From: a virus
IMG/VR virus record: IMGVR_UViG_3300044630_004031
Location: 1-56,874 of that record
DNA: 56,874 bases
Reading direction: 5' to 3' (one strand)
Shown: positions 34,901-43,400 of the stretch, piece after piece
Layout: each line of letters begins with the position of its first letter
Position numbering within the stretch: the stretch's first letter is position 1
The notes under the pieces: generated by a model
Databases searched by the model: none
What the model was told of the DNA's origin: nothing
Seen by the model: the letters and a program-made list of their open reading frames with translations, nothing else
Made by a program: the position numbers and the translations under genes

Positions 34901-36864
34901 TGCTTGAAGTTAAGACAATTATTAGATCTATTGACGGTAGTACACTACAATTAGGAAGATTTAATGAGAATAATTTAAGTGGAAGTGGTCAAATTGAACC
35001 TACTGCACTTAGAAATGATTTGGGTAGAAGATCACCAATTTCTATATCTGGAAATCCAGATCTTAAGCAAGTTAAGTCTTCAATCGTATCAGTTTCATCT
35101 GCTGACTCTGATGGATATGTGACTATTACCTTAGACACTCCAAATAATATTCTATATTCTGCACACCCAACCAAGCAAGACTTCTTCAGTGTTTCCGATG
35201 TTATCGTTTCACACCTATCAGATAGAGTCAAGTTTGGTGGTCCTACACTAAATACATTCCTATACTCCAGAAATGGTGGTAAGCTATCCTTCAGAGATTT
35301 CTCCATCAATAATACTTGGTTTGGAAATTACTTCGGTATTGCTAAGGGTTATGGTCCTTATGGAAGACTTGGTTGGACTGGAAACTTTGGTTCCAAACTA
35401 GACGGTTCTAAGACTGTTGGTTCTGCATCAAATGGTTCACTAGAACTATCATGGAACTCACAAAGAAACAACTCAATTTGGGCAGTTTCTTCTCCAGTCA
35501 GACCATCTTGGTCACTCTGGCAGTGGGATTGGGCAAGACAAGTATCTAATCTACAACCAATTCTTGCAGAATATCATGCAGTTGGTTATGATATTACATA
35601 TAACAGATGGTGGAATGTTCCACATCTTGAGAGAGATGGTTGGATGTTCTATAACCCAGTCAAGCATATCTCAAGAGACTCTGATTCAGTATATGCATTC
35701 TTTAATACAAGTATTCTTCGTAACAGAAGAGAATGGTGGGGCGGTCCTGGATTCTGGAGAAGTGGAGTTGGTGCATATGACATTCAAAACTATAGATATC
35801 CATCACCAGCATCAACTGCAAACGAATGGTGGCCAACAGGTGGAGACAGAGAAACTGCAACTAGAATTATTCTAGGCTGTGATCTACAAGATTTTGAGAT
35901 CTACAATAGTGGTTGGCCAAACTGGGGTAAGGGTAATAATACCATCACATCCGAACAAGTTCGTGTTAAGTATGTACAACATTACAGACCATGTTTAGTT
36001 GATAATTTACTGACAACCAATACTGCATACAGACATAAAGATCAATTGGCTTCTGGAACTCCAGATACAGCGATCACTAGAATGATTCTATCACAATCAC
36101 AGTTTGGTTCCAACTCACCAGTTGGATTTGGAGATACTACATCACAAACTGCAATTGGAAGAAAGTATATCAGAGTTCCTAACTGGTTTGATGTATGGCA
36201 ATATATGGATGTATCATGTGCAATTTATGATGATCAAAACAGATTTATTGGACACTTTGCTGATTGGTTCTGGGGTGCTCCATATGGTAGAAAGTATGAT
36301 GAAGCTCTATATATTGAATTGATGGAAGTCAATACTGAACTACCAACAAACTGGACTACTGCTGAATTCAGAGTATTCCACCCTGCAGCTTCAATTCTAC
36401 TTTCAACTGTAGATTCGGATGAAATGCAACTTGATGCTACAACTGCATCAGGAATTAGAAATGGTGGTAAAGTATTCCTCTCAAGTACAAGTGGTGGAAG
36501 TGCTACAACTCCTTATGTTCTACCTCCAAACCAGCAAAATATTGTTGGAAATAACGGATGGTCTGCACAAGGAACTCAATCTGGAGGAATTCCATTCAAC
36601 AGACACTACAACTTCGCATTCAGAATTGATAGAAGAGGTTACAACAATACCACTCAACTGTCTACTGAAGGAATTTCCAAGCCAATTGCAAGAAACTGGT
36701 TCGGTTACAGAATTATCAAACTAAGAATGGGTGATCTATGTAACTTTGAGTGGTCTCCAATGAACTTGGTGGTTACTAAATACAACAGAAAGATTCATAA
36801 CGAAGAATCTGTTATTTCCAATTCCAATTTCTCAAACCTTGGAGTTAACACAATTTATATTTAA
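22951..36864 (+). CDS. giant virion structural protein (4637 aa)
   Basis: One uninterrupted frame of 13.9 kb. The N-terminus (MALTRITSGGIAEGVVIKFD) is of the fibre/baseplate attachment type. Next comes a pectin-lyase-like beta-helix start (LNRPFKTIERALLEAARRSY, VLVMPGDYTI). The middle is beta-rich. Residues about 3500-3920 hold three modules with GHG-type openings (NHPYHTSDMVRITSTGTIPA, GHGLQTGDEIFYVAG, GHGLTDKEAVTYRR) common in phage tail proteins. Residues about 4174-4326 are extremely Trp-rich (about 15 Trp). No peptidase or chaperone domain is evident. Very large proteins of this kind occur in cyanomyoviruses as virion components; long tail fibre or baseplate periphery is my inference. 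Confidence 0.85.
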   Translation: MALTRITSGGIAEGVVIKFDSNNNPATPAIGFDDSNSGILSSGGEISIATGGQKRLSIDGAGKLSLSSGTFLPVTNSTAAGAVNVALYVNQSDANASDAADNDGTNLNRPFKTIERALLEAARRSYVSGDTNDKFEAFTVLVMPGDYTIDNRPGYDVLTNPIGSDNFESNLWRFNPRNGGVIIPRGTSVIGYDLRKTVVRPKYVPKPVYNLTNTTSDDGSIINDGTYKLTQIMFDSANMIEKNRGYIQEQTRLYLEQSSDALAGSTVSAIYATLTQEKKDLCVRDLGYIVDAIIADLRNGGNANSYNAGQFYTDGTANINLPGNEKPLTVAAFEYARNIAINALYNWPSTQPVGFTFTQRSGTISRTTFTSGVDFTVGDCADAASAVNQLTAVITTIINNPSNYSSLIKKTLGVYEPTAIFKVTGGCYFWQMTFKDAKATAGSLGSYSGIFKNTSFSNGVPTHSVLSQSEYNDKGQVNYSHHRVIAFTYADQRTEEGELETYYSKIDAWDTAYGDPRQVRREEYEIVGNSTLRTQIDTVNSASPYIFNCSLRSVLGLNGMWADGSKVQPKSFKSMVVAQFTGISLQRDSNCFWQPKAADGVATQTTNPTTGEEKTQLPIYADPDAEYKQGCRHFHIKATDSAFIQVVSVFAVGYADQFLAESGGDMSITNSNSNFGQISLRAVGHQFESFEPANQGRITALVPPRGIDNSLQTFEISGIDARTTWQKNGYPIDPSLNYIEFSAEARNNFVNNQQTEFKLYLDIASINSEDDIPELEISAKDNLNGTQQTKRYFLYNNGNLALFRDYYSVTGTTKKENCTIQIVVDNESGGQTTYSATVKLSNGETGTANAERQGYFFDDGGIYLILDNSFGNTKNFIFNFLFKTTTKNIFKTTTQTEPDGTLTVVSGPATTQVLEYSTSFPAPIVTRKYVDSRGSTPSDLIWRVEYTIDKNCPVTPKPPEKRFIIKGTRPSNGLDGVPFTNYRFSVLDVEEVQAWETGSKNGVYYLTVIRADVDKFVDWYEGSYLNKAINIQRGSYAKYDSISEFNNNNINFRSSSNINYLYPSTDEEGLSHRVRQIWNPPQMDSRVLVEKIANGFRPKDLSVPNKAEFVSKISNIFSITPANPTHKKITIQSISHSTQTQLVTVTTSQSHGYTTDSVVYVRGTNSNIDGYRDISTVPSPTTFTIYEDEFESGTFAAGSATSERIDVTVVLDSDVTANIQDGSSIQISGNSGDIINNIHGIYNLTTVSGRTQFKINVTNPSTFIAKTVTNKIIDGSTYKLVVSDPSNIVAGQYISADAGLTDTARVQSISGNTITLATGSNAADFNTAFDPETPVTVYFLELGTNGQMGYVHRKPFADVPSMLSVTAEAVHRLVEALDLRYVRIDKNVSTKLNSAGRVNVAPTTYWDDRGYTSWEGLPVYGNGKYVYGPREGAPAPSLEEVFANNQFGINDGTNSRRIPVISPQAESFGANTIAGRTLESLLDKCPKLPLYRPSILRASSHTWEYIGLGSGNYSTGFPNLQTRVLKGYEQFILQSYENGGGFVASTGTNSNGDQYVGNQVVQAGGQSTFTLNVPKVRKSSESNFLEIISYSDTNSNGTTDEILHNIENRISNAVVNVTASEKKNSAAQAFLKGLSNFFTTSKLSVTDRANIQSVFINDTFAIANSKIANGEKFPEGSPDGFGFTKGAKPEKTGFISTDTNDRLYVSPKFLDAWRLKRQLVSASNINLDNNRIYVSSLNRTALSTPDSGSTSSVGLTTSTSQIKVVDTVGIPSNGKIDIEMTMKAVSQDAYYVLNGARQYLNPSISITLEYDTIDYTNNTVTFKSNQNKLGSNTLSTYISNILPTGTHKAVVANWSSPFDYDPNRNGVVESNEGIVSDGVLFDSKFLKGTINNAFNISLTINETTPQIIPVNTASDFYNKLPDRGAVVLRYKVNTTVYYSTFVYYKNNGINAIRKVTGFSSDQQLSSSTYPNGTTIFFAGCSTSVTYADRWAAEGPFIPSTDQITEDVDLESATLFTPYEKPIPFVSTVNDEYINNNVPNPITSKALGINLQTRQAIKKFAPLTSFGQISQYCNKIGFTSSDEVELLFKPGYYKLNESAGSRHKFTPVIKINGSGIERTNEAYGKETANTSAGKIGGYSNDLTKRADSVNFYKTIHYTPQYVQRTDRLYITTDGYPQFNGGVKISNVNFLGLNEAITVNEILDSSYSSDPFIQRARRDVRKAWYVKKQTNFPTDGRLSFTANGTVAAGKAGISFKIRNDEVLTVAGVTNTATSSNARFIEFTFTSSNFTDATGTPSNLIKFGWLKEYVIPGTTLYFGADDQETKVLSRIYNKNESTGVETLTYTCALYTSDNDFKQNKAEDLVLPSNYSNSTDYTIKFANVDGDEFVTLVFNLGIYYRTQFMPSSYTLNGGGDKYGYDEQDFDTPEIFGVVAGYRRGTVNLVIDSNPTQPLDVGINQFTITLNQQETSGTNTIRIANTDTNINNIRVGQKLSGSGIGFEALISDITTDGTNTTITIKNAKGTNINHTELIPSGTSITVTPKAEYPFATWYGRQSAAQFQYSSTQNEETAVSIPYFPNGFKSLFGKATTRFYLIEFVPEDIGNFDDNYNMGINSVILNYGLLTSGFDAETNFATDEAFIVAAKKNLNLLANADNPYRATTQSTDTINTTPAGLVNAVKVRGKKLTINWPHSYKSMRRKIATAHAPSIGHTNTPFFEVDAVPGSNVPLWIQDTTIGALSPFNRQNNTYGGGYSGGLIKARGSSIRFIGNRLRGNVSTNWSSLLYLGGDAYNTVTRILPSARRLNENQRFTYGHSVDFLQHEEGNYFERLPEEAPAKQLNVGKNDELFKYVSEYNPSGLNYLEPNYTADNKKVDYDYRVLPIKTIQRIPRLLDNGSLNSSVELKETELTANNIEYSSTTTGKSGWNLRYNDTQFTIAAGGSDGSAALPKKSLQFNYTDDSVVAQIFPNFTSIVKSDNKTTVYATVTKVTKTTSGATKIATIEYEGNLNFNGYTSTKPENVTDLSAVFAELSIKFSTQFIDSERYTYTGGATSRYQKAVANSASSYLILSADGNTNTIAQHSDVVVSKVGNGVANVSYGTERELVNSRTGTTNARIRFSTDSQGNITRMALISLGSGHQENDTLTLSGSGAIGTAVNGYSFKVNRTTSDDLSIFEAGEYLAVAPRNCFILNNINAGTISGIKSELQRAKMTYKPGSFIKYAGGSQIFYKVATSSTNQPYIGIYRYLNPNNKADIRTAIVVILEETTASPAYVSNQRFDLYDKENILDYWPTTGRITIGNLETCDYTLTSANDTYTLTLLRSNTKYYPSYVHDWEGLDITDSSDANVTVGDLQKTEIRLADPVDISANTFKRILPSLANSTSGLYNTTLVGGSYMDPYGNYTNKISVVEVPSGDVNSDFEKFDIGQIVTIPYRDLIFRDGYGDARYYGGYGPYSNITFEVTSAATAGSQEIVGKITSSATSPMNMNMEIVSGKVNVADNNFVLANHPYHTSDMVRITSTGTIPAGLTAGTDYYIIKNDYWSFRLATSLENAENGIAIDITSQGTGTHTINLQRVRIFWNLAWQPHMVASETAADTTVFNAINPLSTFRSKQGVDYITVGSTGISGITLYFDQALIGNIASGTKFKMVPGFAQERFHMAGIFKSRIIDVEKDSVNSKIKLYLAEELPFELTASADNTARHFGFLNINNGGWSFPRQNYSAYRTNNIKLGDGKYEIKLPNRSSRIKKGDILSYSYESGSSNLPTENYIPRAGDPFINISATSGLSVGDALSNYTLLTIPSGLSNATSITIAGHGLQTGDEIFYVAGRDASNNLQQVTGLTHKTAYFVRSLSTGEFELYTDQTSAYDRTTANRVTVTNATFTNQRLVRNSISTASLVLDATDTAVYNSTSKRFTINGHGLTDKEAVTYRRLQQKTGVTDANDGKIYYAWVVPTNPNQFYLRSSLDNWPTSTATWDAGTGAADIIPSNVPDYMMLEVKTIIRSIDGSTLQLGRFNENNLSGSGQIEPTALRNDLGRRSPISISGNPDLKQVKSSIVSVSSADSDGYVTITLDTPNNILYSAHPTKQDFFSVSDVIVSHLSDRVKFGGPTLNTFLYSRNGGKLSFRDFSINNTWFGNYFGIAKGYGPYGRLGWTGNFGSKLDGSKTVGSASNGSLELSWNSQRNNSIWAVSSPVRPSWSLWQWDWARQVSNLQPILAEYHAVGYDITYNRWWNVPHLERDGWMFYNPVKHISRDSDSVYAFFNTSILRNRREWWGGPGFWRSGVGAYDIQNYRYPSPASTANEWWPTGGDRETATRIILGCDLQDFEIYNSGWPNWGKGNNTITSEQVRVKYVQHYRPCLVDNLLTTNTAYRHKDQLASGTPDTAITRMILSQSQFGSNSPVGFGDTTSQTAIGRKYIRVPNWFDVWQYMDVSCAIYDDQNRFIGHFADWFWGAPYGRKYDEALYIELMEVNTELPTNWTTAEFRVFHPAASILLSTVDSDEMQLDATTASGIRNGGKVFLSSTSGGSATTPYVLPPNQQNIVGNNGWSAQGTQSGGIPFNRHYNFAFRIDRRGYNNTTQLSTEGISKPIARNWFGYRIIKLRMGDLCNFEWSPMNLVVTKYNRKIHNEESVISNSNFSNLGVNTIYI

Positions 36865-36878
36865 TTTGGAGAAACCTT

Positions 36879-37355
36879 ATGTCATTCTTTTTGACTGAAG
36901 AAATGGAGGAACAGATTAATCTGTTCCTCAACACAGAAAATGAACAAATTTGCAAAGCTCAATTAGAATCTCCAGATATTCTACCTGAGTTCAAAGAAAT
37001 GATTAGAAAAACAATTGAATCAGGAAGTCCAGTTCCTTATTTTGATACACGATTTGGATATTATTCCGTTTCATTTACTCCATGTGAGTATGGCAATAGA
37101 GTTTATATTCATCATCATATTTCTGATAAATCTGAAGTTATTTTTGATCCTTCTCAGAATGTTCCAGATCCTTTTAATGCAAAAGATACATTGGCAAATG
37201 TAATTAAAGATGATGTTAAAGATGAAACTCAAGATTTAATGAATGATCCCAAAAATCCATTTGAACAATTACAACTTCCAACAATCCAGTATAATATTGA
37301 TGCAGAACAAATGATGCAAAATATGATGTCTGCTGCACCTCCATCATCAAATTAA
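36879..37355 (+). CDS. hypothetical protein downstream of giant virion gene
   Basis: The product is 158 residues, with a good ribosome site (TTTGGAGA) nine bases before the ATG, fourteen bases after the giant gene. The first 95 residues are a compact mixed domain (FFLTEEMEEQINLFLNTENE, YFDTRFGYYSVSFTPCEYGN, RVYIHHHIS). The rest is acidic, proline-rich and probably disordered (DPFNAKDTLANVIKDDVKDE). It is followed by an intrinsic terminator, so it ends the transcript of the giant protein. A chaperone or accessory role for that protein is possible from position only. Confidence 0.8.
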   Translation: MSFFLTEEMEEQINLFLNTENEQICKAQLESPDILPEFKEMIRKTIESGSPVPYFDTRFGYYSVSFTPCEYGNRVYIHHHISDKSEVIFDPSQNVPDPFNAKDTLANVIKDDVKDETQDLMNDPKNPFEQLQLPTIQYNIDAEQMMQNMMSAAPPSSN

Positions 37356-37362
37356 ATAAATA
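37355..37362 (+). promoter_or_regulatory. late-promoter-like box (AATAAATA) beside terminator
   Basis: AATAAATA directly precedes the 37366-37390 terminator hairpin. It is a possible late promoter for the fibre gene at 37423, with the start point expected inside the hairpin's 5' arm. Confidence 0.3.
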
Positions 37363-37365
37363 ACA

Positions 37366-37390
37366 AGAGGGATATCTATCCCTCTTTTTT
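37366..37390 (+). terminator. intrinsic terminator
   Basis: AGAGGGATA and TATCCCTCT are perfectly complementary around a TC centre, so the effective stem is about 7 bp with a short loop. A T run follows. It lies in the 67-base gap before the repeat fibre gene. Confidence 0.9.
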
Positions 37391-37422
37391 AATAGGTATA
37401 TACCATTGGAGACTCTAGCCAT

Positions 37423-40400
37423 ATGGCAACAAACATCAAGTTAAAGTCTAGTTCACTTGCTGGAAAAACTCCTACACTTTCAGACTTATCTTTAAGAGAA
37501 CTAGCAGTAAACACTGCTGATGGCAAACTGTTCCTTAGAAAAGGTGATGGAAGTGCATCGGATAGAATTATTGATGTAACTGCCCCTCTACAGGCTAGTG
37601 AGCCTATGGGACATGAAGATAAGTCTCAAAGTACTATATCTTTTAACGCATCAACTAGAGTCTTTACAATTCAACCCGCATCAACAAGTTTCAATGTGTG
37701 GGTTAAGGGAATCAAATATAATTTTACTACTGCTCAAACAGTAACTATTCCAAATACCACTGGACTTCACTACATTTTCTTCAATGCAAGTGGAGTTCTT
37801 TCCAGTAGAACAACCTTCTTTGACTGGGAAAACGAGGCACCTACTGCATATGTATATTGGAATGCAACTGCAGGCACTGCCCCATTTGTTGCAGATGAAA
37901 GACACGGGATTACTCTAGACTGGGCAACTCATGAGTATCTTCATAGAACCCGTGGTGCTGTAATTGCGAATGGGTTTTCACTCAGTAACTTCACAACAAC
38001 TGGAACTGGATCCACCGACGCAGATTCTCAGTTTGATCTTGGTAATGGCACATTCTTTGATGAAGATTTAGAAGTAGATATTGTTCATAGTAATACTCCA
38101 ACTGCAGATACTTGGCAACAAGATCTACAAGGTCCAGCAAGAATTCCAGTGTTTTATCTCAGTGGTACTGGATGGGTTCGTGATAATCCAACAGACTATG
38201 CATTAAAACAGGGAACTGCAAGAATTCAGTATAACTTACTCAACGCAGGAACTTGGTCTGCTGTTGATGTTCCATCAAATACTCATTATACAACTTCTTG
38301 GATTATTGCAACTAATAATATTAATTACCCTGTCCTTGCAATTATGGGGCAGAGTTCATCTAATAAAATTAGTGATCAAGAATCTATTTCATTCTCAGAT
38401 TTAACATTAACTAACTTTCCAGTTGTAGAATTTAGACCACTTTGGAAGATTATTTGGCAAACAGACTCTACATATGCCAATACTCCAAAGGCTAGAATTG
38501 CAGGCGTTTATGATATTCGTCAATTAAGTTCTGTTGGTATTGGTGGTGTTGCAGTATCTGACCATGGATTACTCACTGGTCTTACTGATGATGATCATCT
38601 ACAATATCTTCATACAACTACTACAAGAACTGGAGTAACTGCAGAGTTTAATACTACTGGAAAAATTACTACTACAAATAGTATTGGTATTGGCACCACA
38701 AATCCAACAAATAAATTGCATGTAAGTGGCGGTAATTTATTTGTAAATTCATTGAGTGGTGAAAATGTAGATGTTAAGCTAGGAGTAACACAATCAAATA
38801 ATAACTATAGTATAATCAGAAATACTAGAGTAAGTGATAGTCAGAGTTTACTTTCCTTTATAATTAATGACGGCGGAGAAAAAGAGACATTTACAATTAA
38901 TACTGGTGGTCAAGTAAATATAAAAGGATCTGGAAATTGGAGCGTTTCTCCTTATATTGGAGTTGCAGGTAGACTCTTTTTTGGCGATCAGTCTTCAGCA
39001 ACTTTTGCTATTATTGATTCAGAGTCTGAAAGTGATGTTTCTTCTGCCATGGCACTCACATTTAAGACAAGGAGTGGTGTATTTGTAAGAGAAAGATTAC
39101 GAATAACTTCAACTGGAAATGTTGGCATAGGCACCACAAATCCAACAGGAAAATTAGATGTACAAGGTGGAGATATTTACCTTACTACTGCAAGTGATCC
39201 AAGAATTTTTATCCAAAATAGTGGAGTTGGTGGTGCAGGATTTGATATTCGTAAATCTGATGGAACCTGGGCATGGAGATTTACTGGTGAAGCAGATGGA
39301 TTTAAAATTCGAGATCATTTAAATTCTTTAGATAAGTTTTATATTGAAGATACATCAACTGGTAATGTATGGTTTAATAATATTGGCAATTTTGGCATCG
39401 GAACAACAACCCCAGTATCTAAAGTTCATGCAGTTGTAGGATCATCCAGCAGATTTGTAATCGAGACAACATCTACAGAAGTGAATTCTCCACTTAACAT
39501 GTGGAACAATAATTCTTCTGCGATTGCTGGTTCTGGAATGGTGTTTTCAGCAACCACAAATTTAAATCAAAGTATAGATGCAGTTTTCATTGGCGGAGTT
39601 TCATCACAAAGAATTGGCACAGATTTTCTAAACTCTAGAACTTCATTTAGAGTATTGTCTGATGGAGTATTTACTGATACTTCATCTTCTGGAGCATTTT
39701 ACTTAGAAGGAAGTTCAACAGGGACAAAAATTATTGCAAATGGAATAGTTGGCATAGGCACCGCAAATCCACAACCAACATCTAAACTAGAAGTGCAAAC
39801 ACCAGAATACGGTGGAATAAGAATTGATGCATTAACTGAATATCCAGCACTCTGGTTGACACAAAATGGAACAGATAAATGGAGTCTCACATCAAACTTT
39901 AACAATGATAATGGTTTTGTCATTAGAGAAAGTGGGGTTGATGATAGAGTTAATATTTTGCCAGGTGGTAATGTCGGTATAGGCACCACAAATCCAGCGG
40001 CAAAATTAGATGTATCTGGAGACTTAAAAACAACTGGTAGAATTACCGTTGATTTTGGAACAGCACTAGGTGGCGCATACACAGGGTTAGAAATTAAAGG
40101 AGATGCTGCATACTCAACAAATTTCTCTTTTGGTGTAGCTCAAAATGTCTCTAGGAACGGAAGAGCAGGTGTGTTCGCTGGGGCATATATTGATGCGGAA
40201 GGTAATAGACCTATATCTTTTGGAACTAACGGAACGGAAAGACTATCCATTGAAGGAAATGGAAATATAGTAGTTCATAACTCGGTGGGAATTGGCACCA
40301 CAAATCCAGGATCAACTCTTGCAGTTAATGGTTATATCACAGAAAATTCTGGTGATGGAACCTATTACAATGTAGTAACTCAAAGAGATATTGGGTTTAA

Positions 40401-43400
40401 TCCAAACCAAGTACCATTGAATCAATATCTGGGTCAACTTGCATTCATGGATGATTATGCTCCATTTGCTCTTAGAAGAAGTGGTGGCGGAACAAATGAT
40501 TTAGTTGTAGATTCAGAAGGTAGAATTGGTATTGGATTATCAAATCCACTACAAGAACTTCACATATACAAATCTGTTGGAAATTGTGATATAAGAGTGC
40601 AAGGTGGCGGAGTAGCAACTTACATAGACATATTCCATGGAAATGATAACTATGGAATTTGGGGAACTTCTACTACTGGAAGAATGTCATTTGCTACAGG
40701 TAGTACAGAAAAACTTACCATTCTTCCAAATGGTGATGTCGGTATAGGCATCACCAATCCATCTGGTAGATTGGATGTGTTTGGCGGAAGTTTAAGTGTA
40801 AGAAATATTGGCGGGACTTCTTCTATAGAAATTGGAAGTGGTCAAACTAGTAATCAATTTGCACATATTGATTTAATTGGTGACGCAACATATGCTGACT
40901 TTGGTTTAAGAATTATTAGAAATAACACTGGTGCCAATACTCCAACTGATATTATTCATAGAGGACTCGGAGATTTTAGATTAATTGCTCAAGATGCTGG
41001 TTCAGTTACATTATATACCGAAAATACCGAAAAATTTCGTGTAGCATCATCTGGTAATGTCGGTATAGGCACCACAAATCCAACTACAAAATTTGATGTA
41101 ATTGGAAACGCAAGAATTGGTGGAGCTGCTCCTAGATCTGTAAATGGCCTTACAGTAGGGTTTACATCTAACACTGCATTTGCAACGAATACAGATGTTG
41201 GCGATGTTAATAGGACGATTTCTCTTATAAATGAAAGTGCCACTACAAATGCTATGAGTATTCTTGGATTTAGAGTAAATCCAGGTACTCCAACTACCAA
41301 CGCTATGTTGGACATGAAATTTGTTCAGACTGGTGGTACAAACACTTCTGCATTGCACTATACATTTAATCATGGCGGATCTACAACTTTTGTAGATAGA
41401 TTCACAATTCTTTCTTCTGGAAATATTGGCATTGGAACCACAAATCCATCCGCCAGGATACATATTGAAAACAGTAATACTACTTTTACAAGTCCTGGAG
41501 ATACTAATACTCCATCAATATATCTACTTAATGGAAATGCTAATTCTGCAACTGCACATTCTATAGTAGCAGTTAGAACAAATGGAGCTAATAGTGGCGA
41601 TCCATTTATTTCTTTTGATATTGGAGGTGTAATTGGTTGGTCTGCTGGTATTGATAATTCTGATAATGATATATTTAAAATTTCAAACAACTGGGCAGAT
41701 CTTGGCACAAGTAATAGACTTGCAATAGCTACCAACGGACAAACAAACTTTACTGTAACTTATGGTGGGTCTCCCGCAAACTTGGATGCACATAGTTTGC
41801 TGACATTTGCAAGAACTACTCCATTAGACGGAGTAACTTATAGTGGTTTAGATGCAAGACTATTTTCTTTCACAATTACTCCAGAAAATGAAGTAGCTTT
41901 TAGAGCTGCAAACGCCACAATAGTTTCAACAAATTATATTAATTTTAGAACAAATAATGGTGGGGTTCAAGCAGTTCGTATTACAACTACTGGAAATGTA
42001 GGTATTGGCAATACCAATGCAACTGCAAAATTACATATTAATAGTGTACATAATGAAAGTGTAAATTATCTAAAAGTTGGCGGTACTGGTTCAGTATCAA
42101 GATTTTACAGATATATTGCAGTTCCAGCAAAAGCAACTGCAGGTGGTGTCGCAGATACTGCAAAACCACTTTATGTTGGCAGATTTTATAATGGAACTGC
42201 TAAATTACTCATCTATGCTGGAGGAAATAATACTGAAGAAGGATTTGAGGTAACTTTACATAGAGATTGGGGAACCGCTTCAATTCCAATTCTCAATACT
42301 GTTTTAGGTGCATTGCCTGGAGAAATAACTTTCCACCATCAAACAATTGATAATGATAGTTATTATTTGTTTGTAAACTATACTTATGCTGCACAAGTTC
42401 CAATAAATGCTATCAATGACATTAGATTTGATATTACAACTATCTCAACTATGGGAGATTTTTCAGTAGGAACTACTCCAACTATTCCTACATTAAATTC
42501 TTCCAATCAATTGCAAGTTGGTCTTTTTGTTAATCGCCAAGGTAGAGTTGCAGTTGGAAACAATACAAATCCAGCTTTTGCATTTGATGGATTTGGTTCA
42601 TTAAGAATGTCTAGTGGCACATCTTTTGAATCTCAAATTATTTCAAGAAATGATTCAAATGATGTAAATTCTGGTTATTTTATTTTAGAGAAAAGTAGAA
42701 ATGGCCTATCTGTTCAGAATGGAGATGCATTAGGCACTTTATTATGGAGAGGAATTGATTCTGCAAATAATCTTCAAAATTCTTTCGCTAGTATTTACGC
42801 AGTTGCAGAAGGAACTATTGGTGCTGCACCAATTCCTGCAGGACTATATTTTAATGCAAGTTCCAAATTTGTATTTAATGGTTCTGCTGGAGAAATTGCA
42901 AGAATATCTTCAACTGGAAACCTTGGAATAGGCACCACAAATCCTCAATATAAATTACATGTTGTTCAAGATGGTGATACACTTGCTTTAGAAAGTCAAG
43001 TAAATACTGGCAGAGCAACTTTAAGATTACTCACAAATGGTAATGATTGGGAAGTAGGTGCAAGAGGTTCTGCATCATCTCCAGCGAATTCATTCTACAT
43101 TTATGATAATGCAGCATCTCTTTATAGATTTGTAATTAATTCAACTGGAAATGTTGGCATCGGCACAACAAATCCAAACAGACAATTGCACATATCTACT
43201 GCATCAGAAACAAATATTATATTAGAAAATACTGCTGCAGATTTTAATCAAAAAAAATCTAGAATATATCAAACTTCTGGGACTAACCCTGCATTCATAT
43301 TGTCATTTTTAGATGATGCGGTTACAACAGAAAATGTTTTCTTTTATGCTCAAAGAAGCACTGGATATGGAATATCTCAATTACAATTAAATCCATCTGG

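Noticed and set aside
41047-41463. Minus-strand frame rich in Cys, Ser and Ile inside the repeat fibre
   Set aside because: Composition reflects the complement of the GIGTTNP repeats; no independent support.
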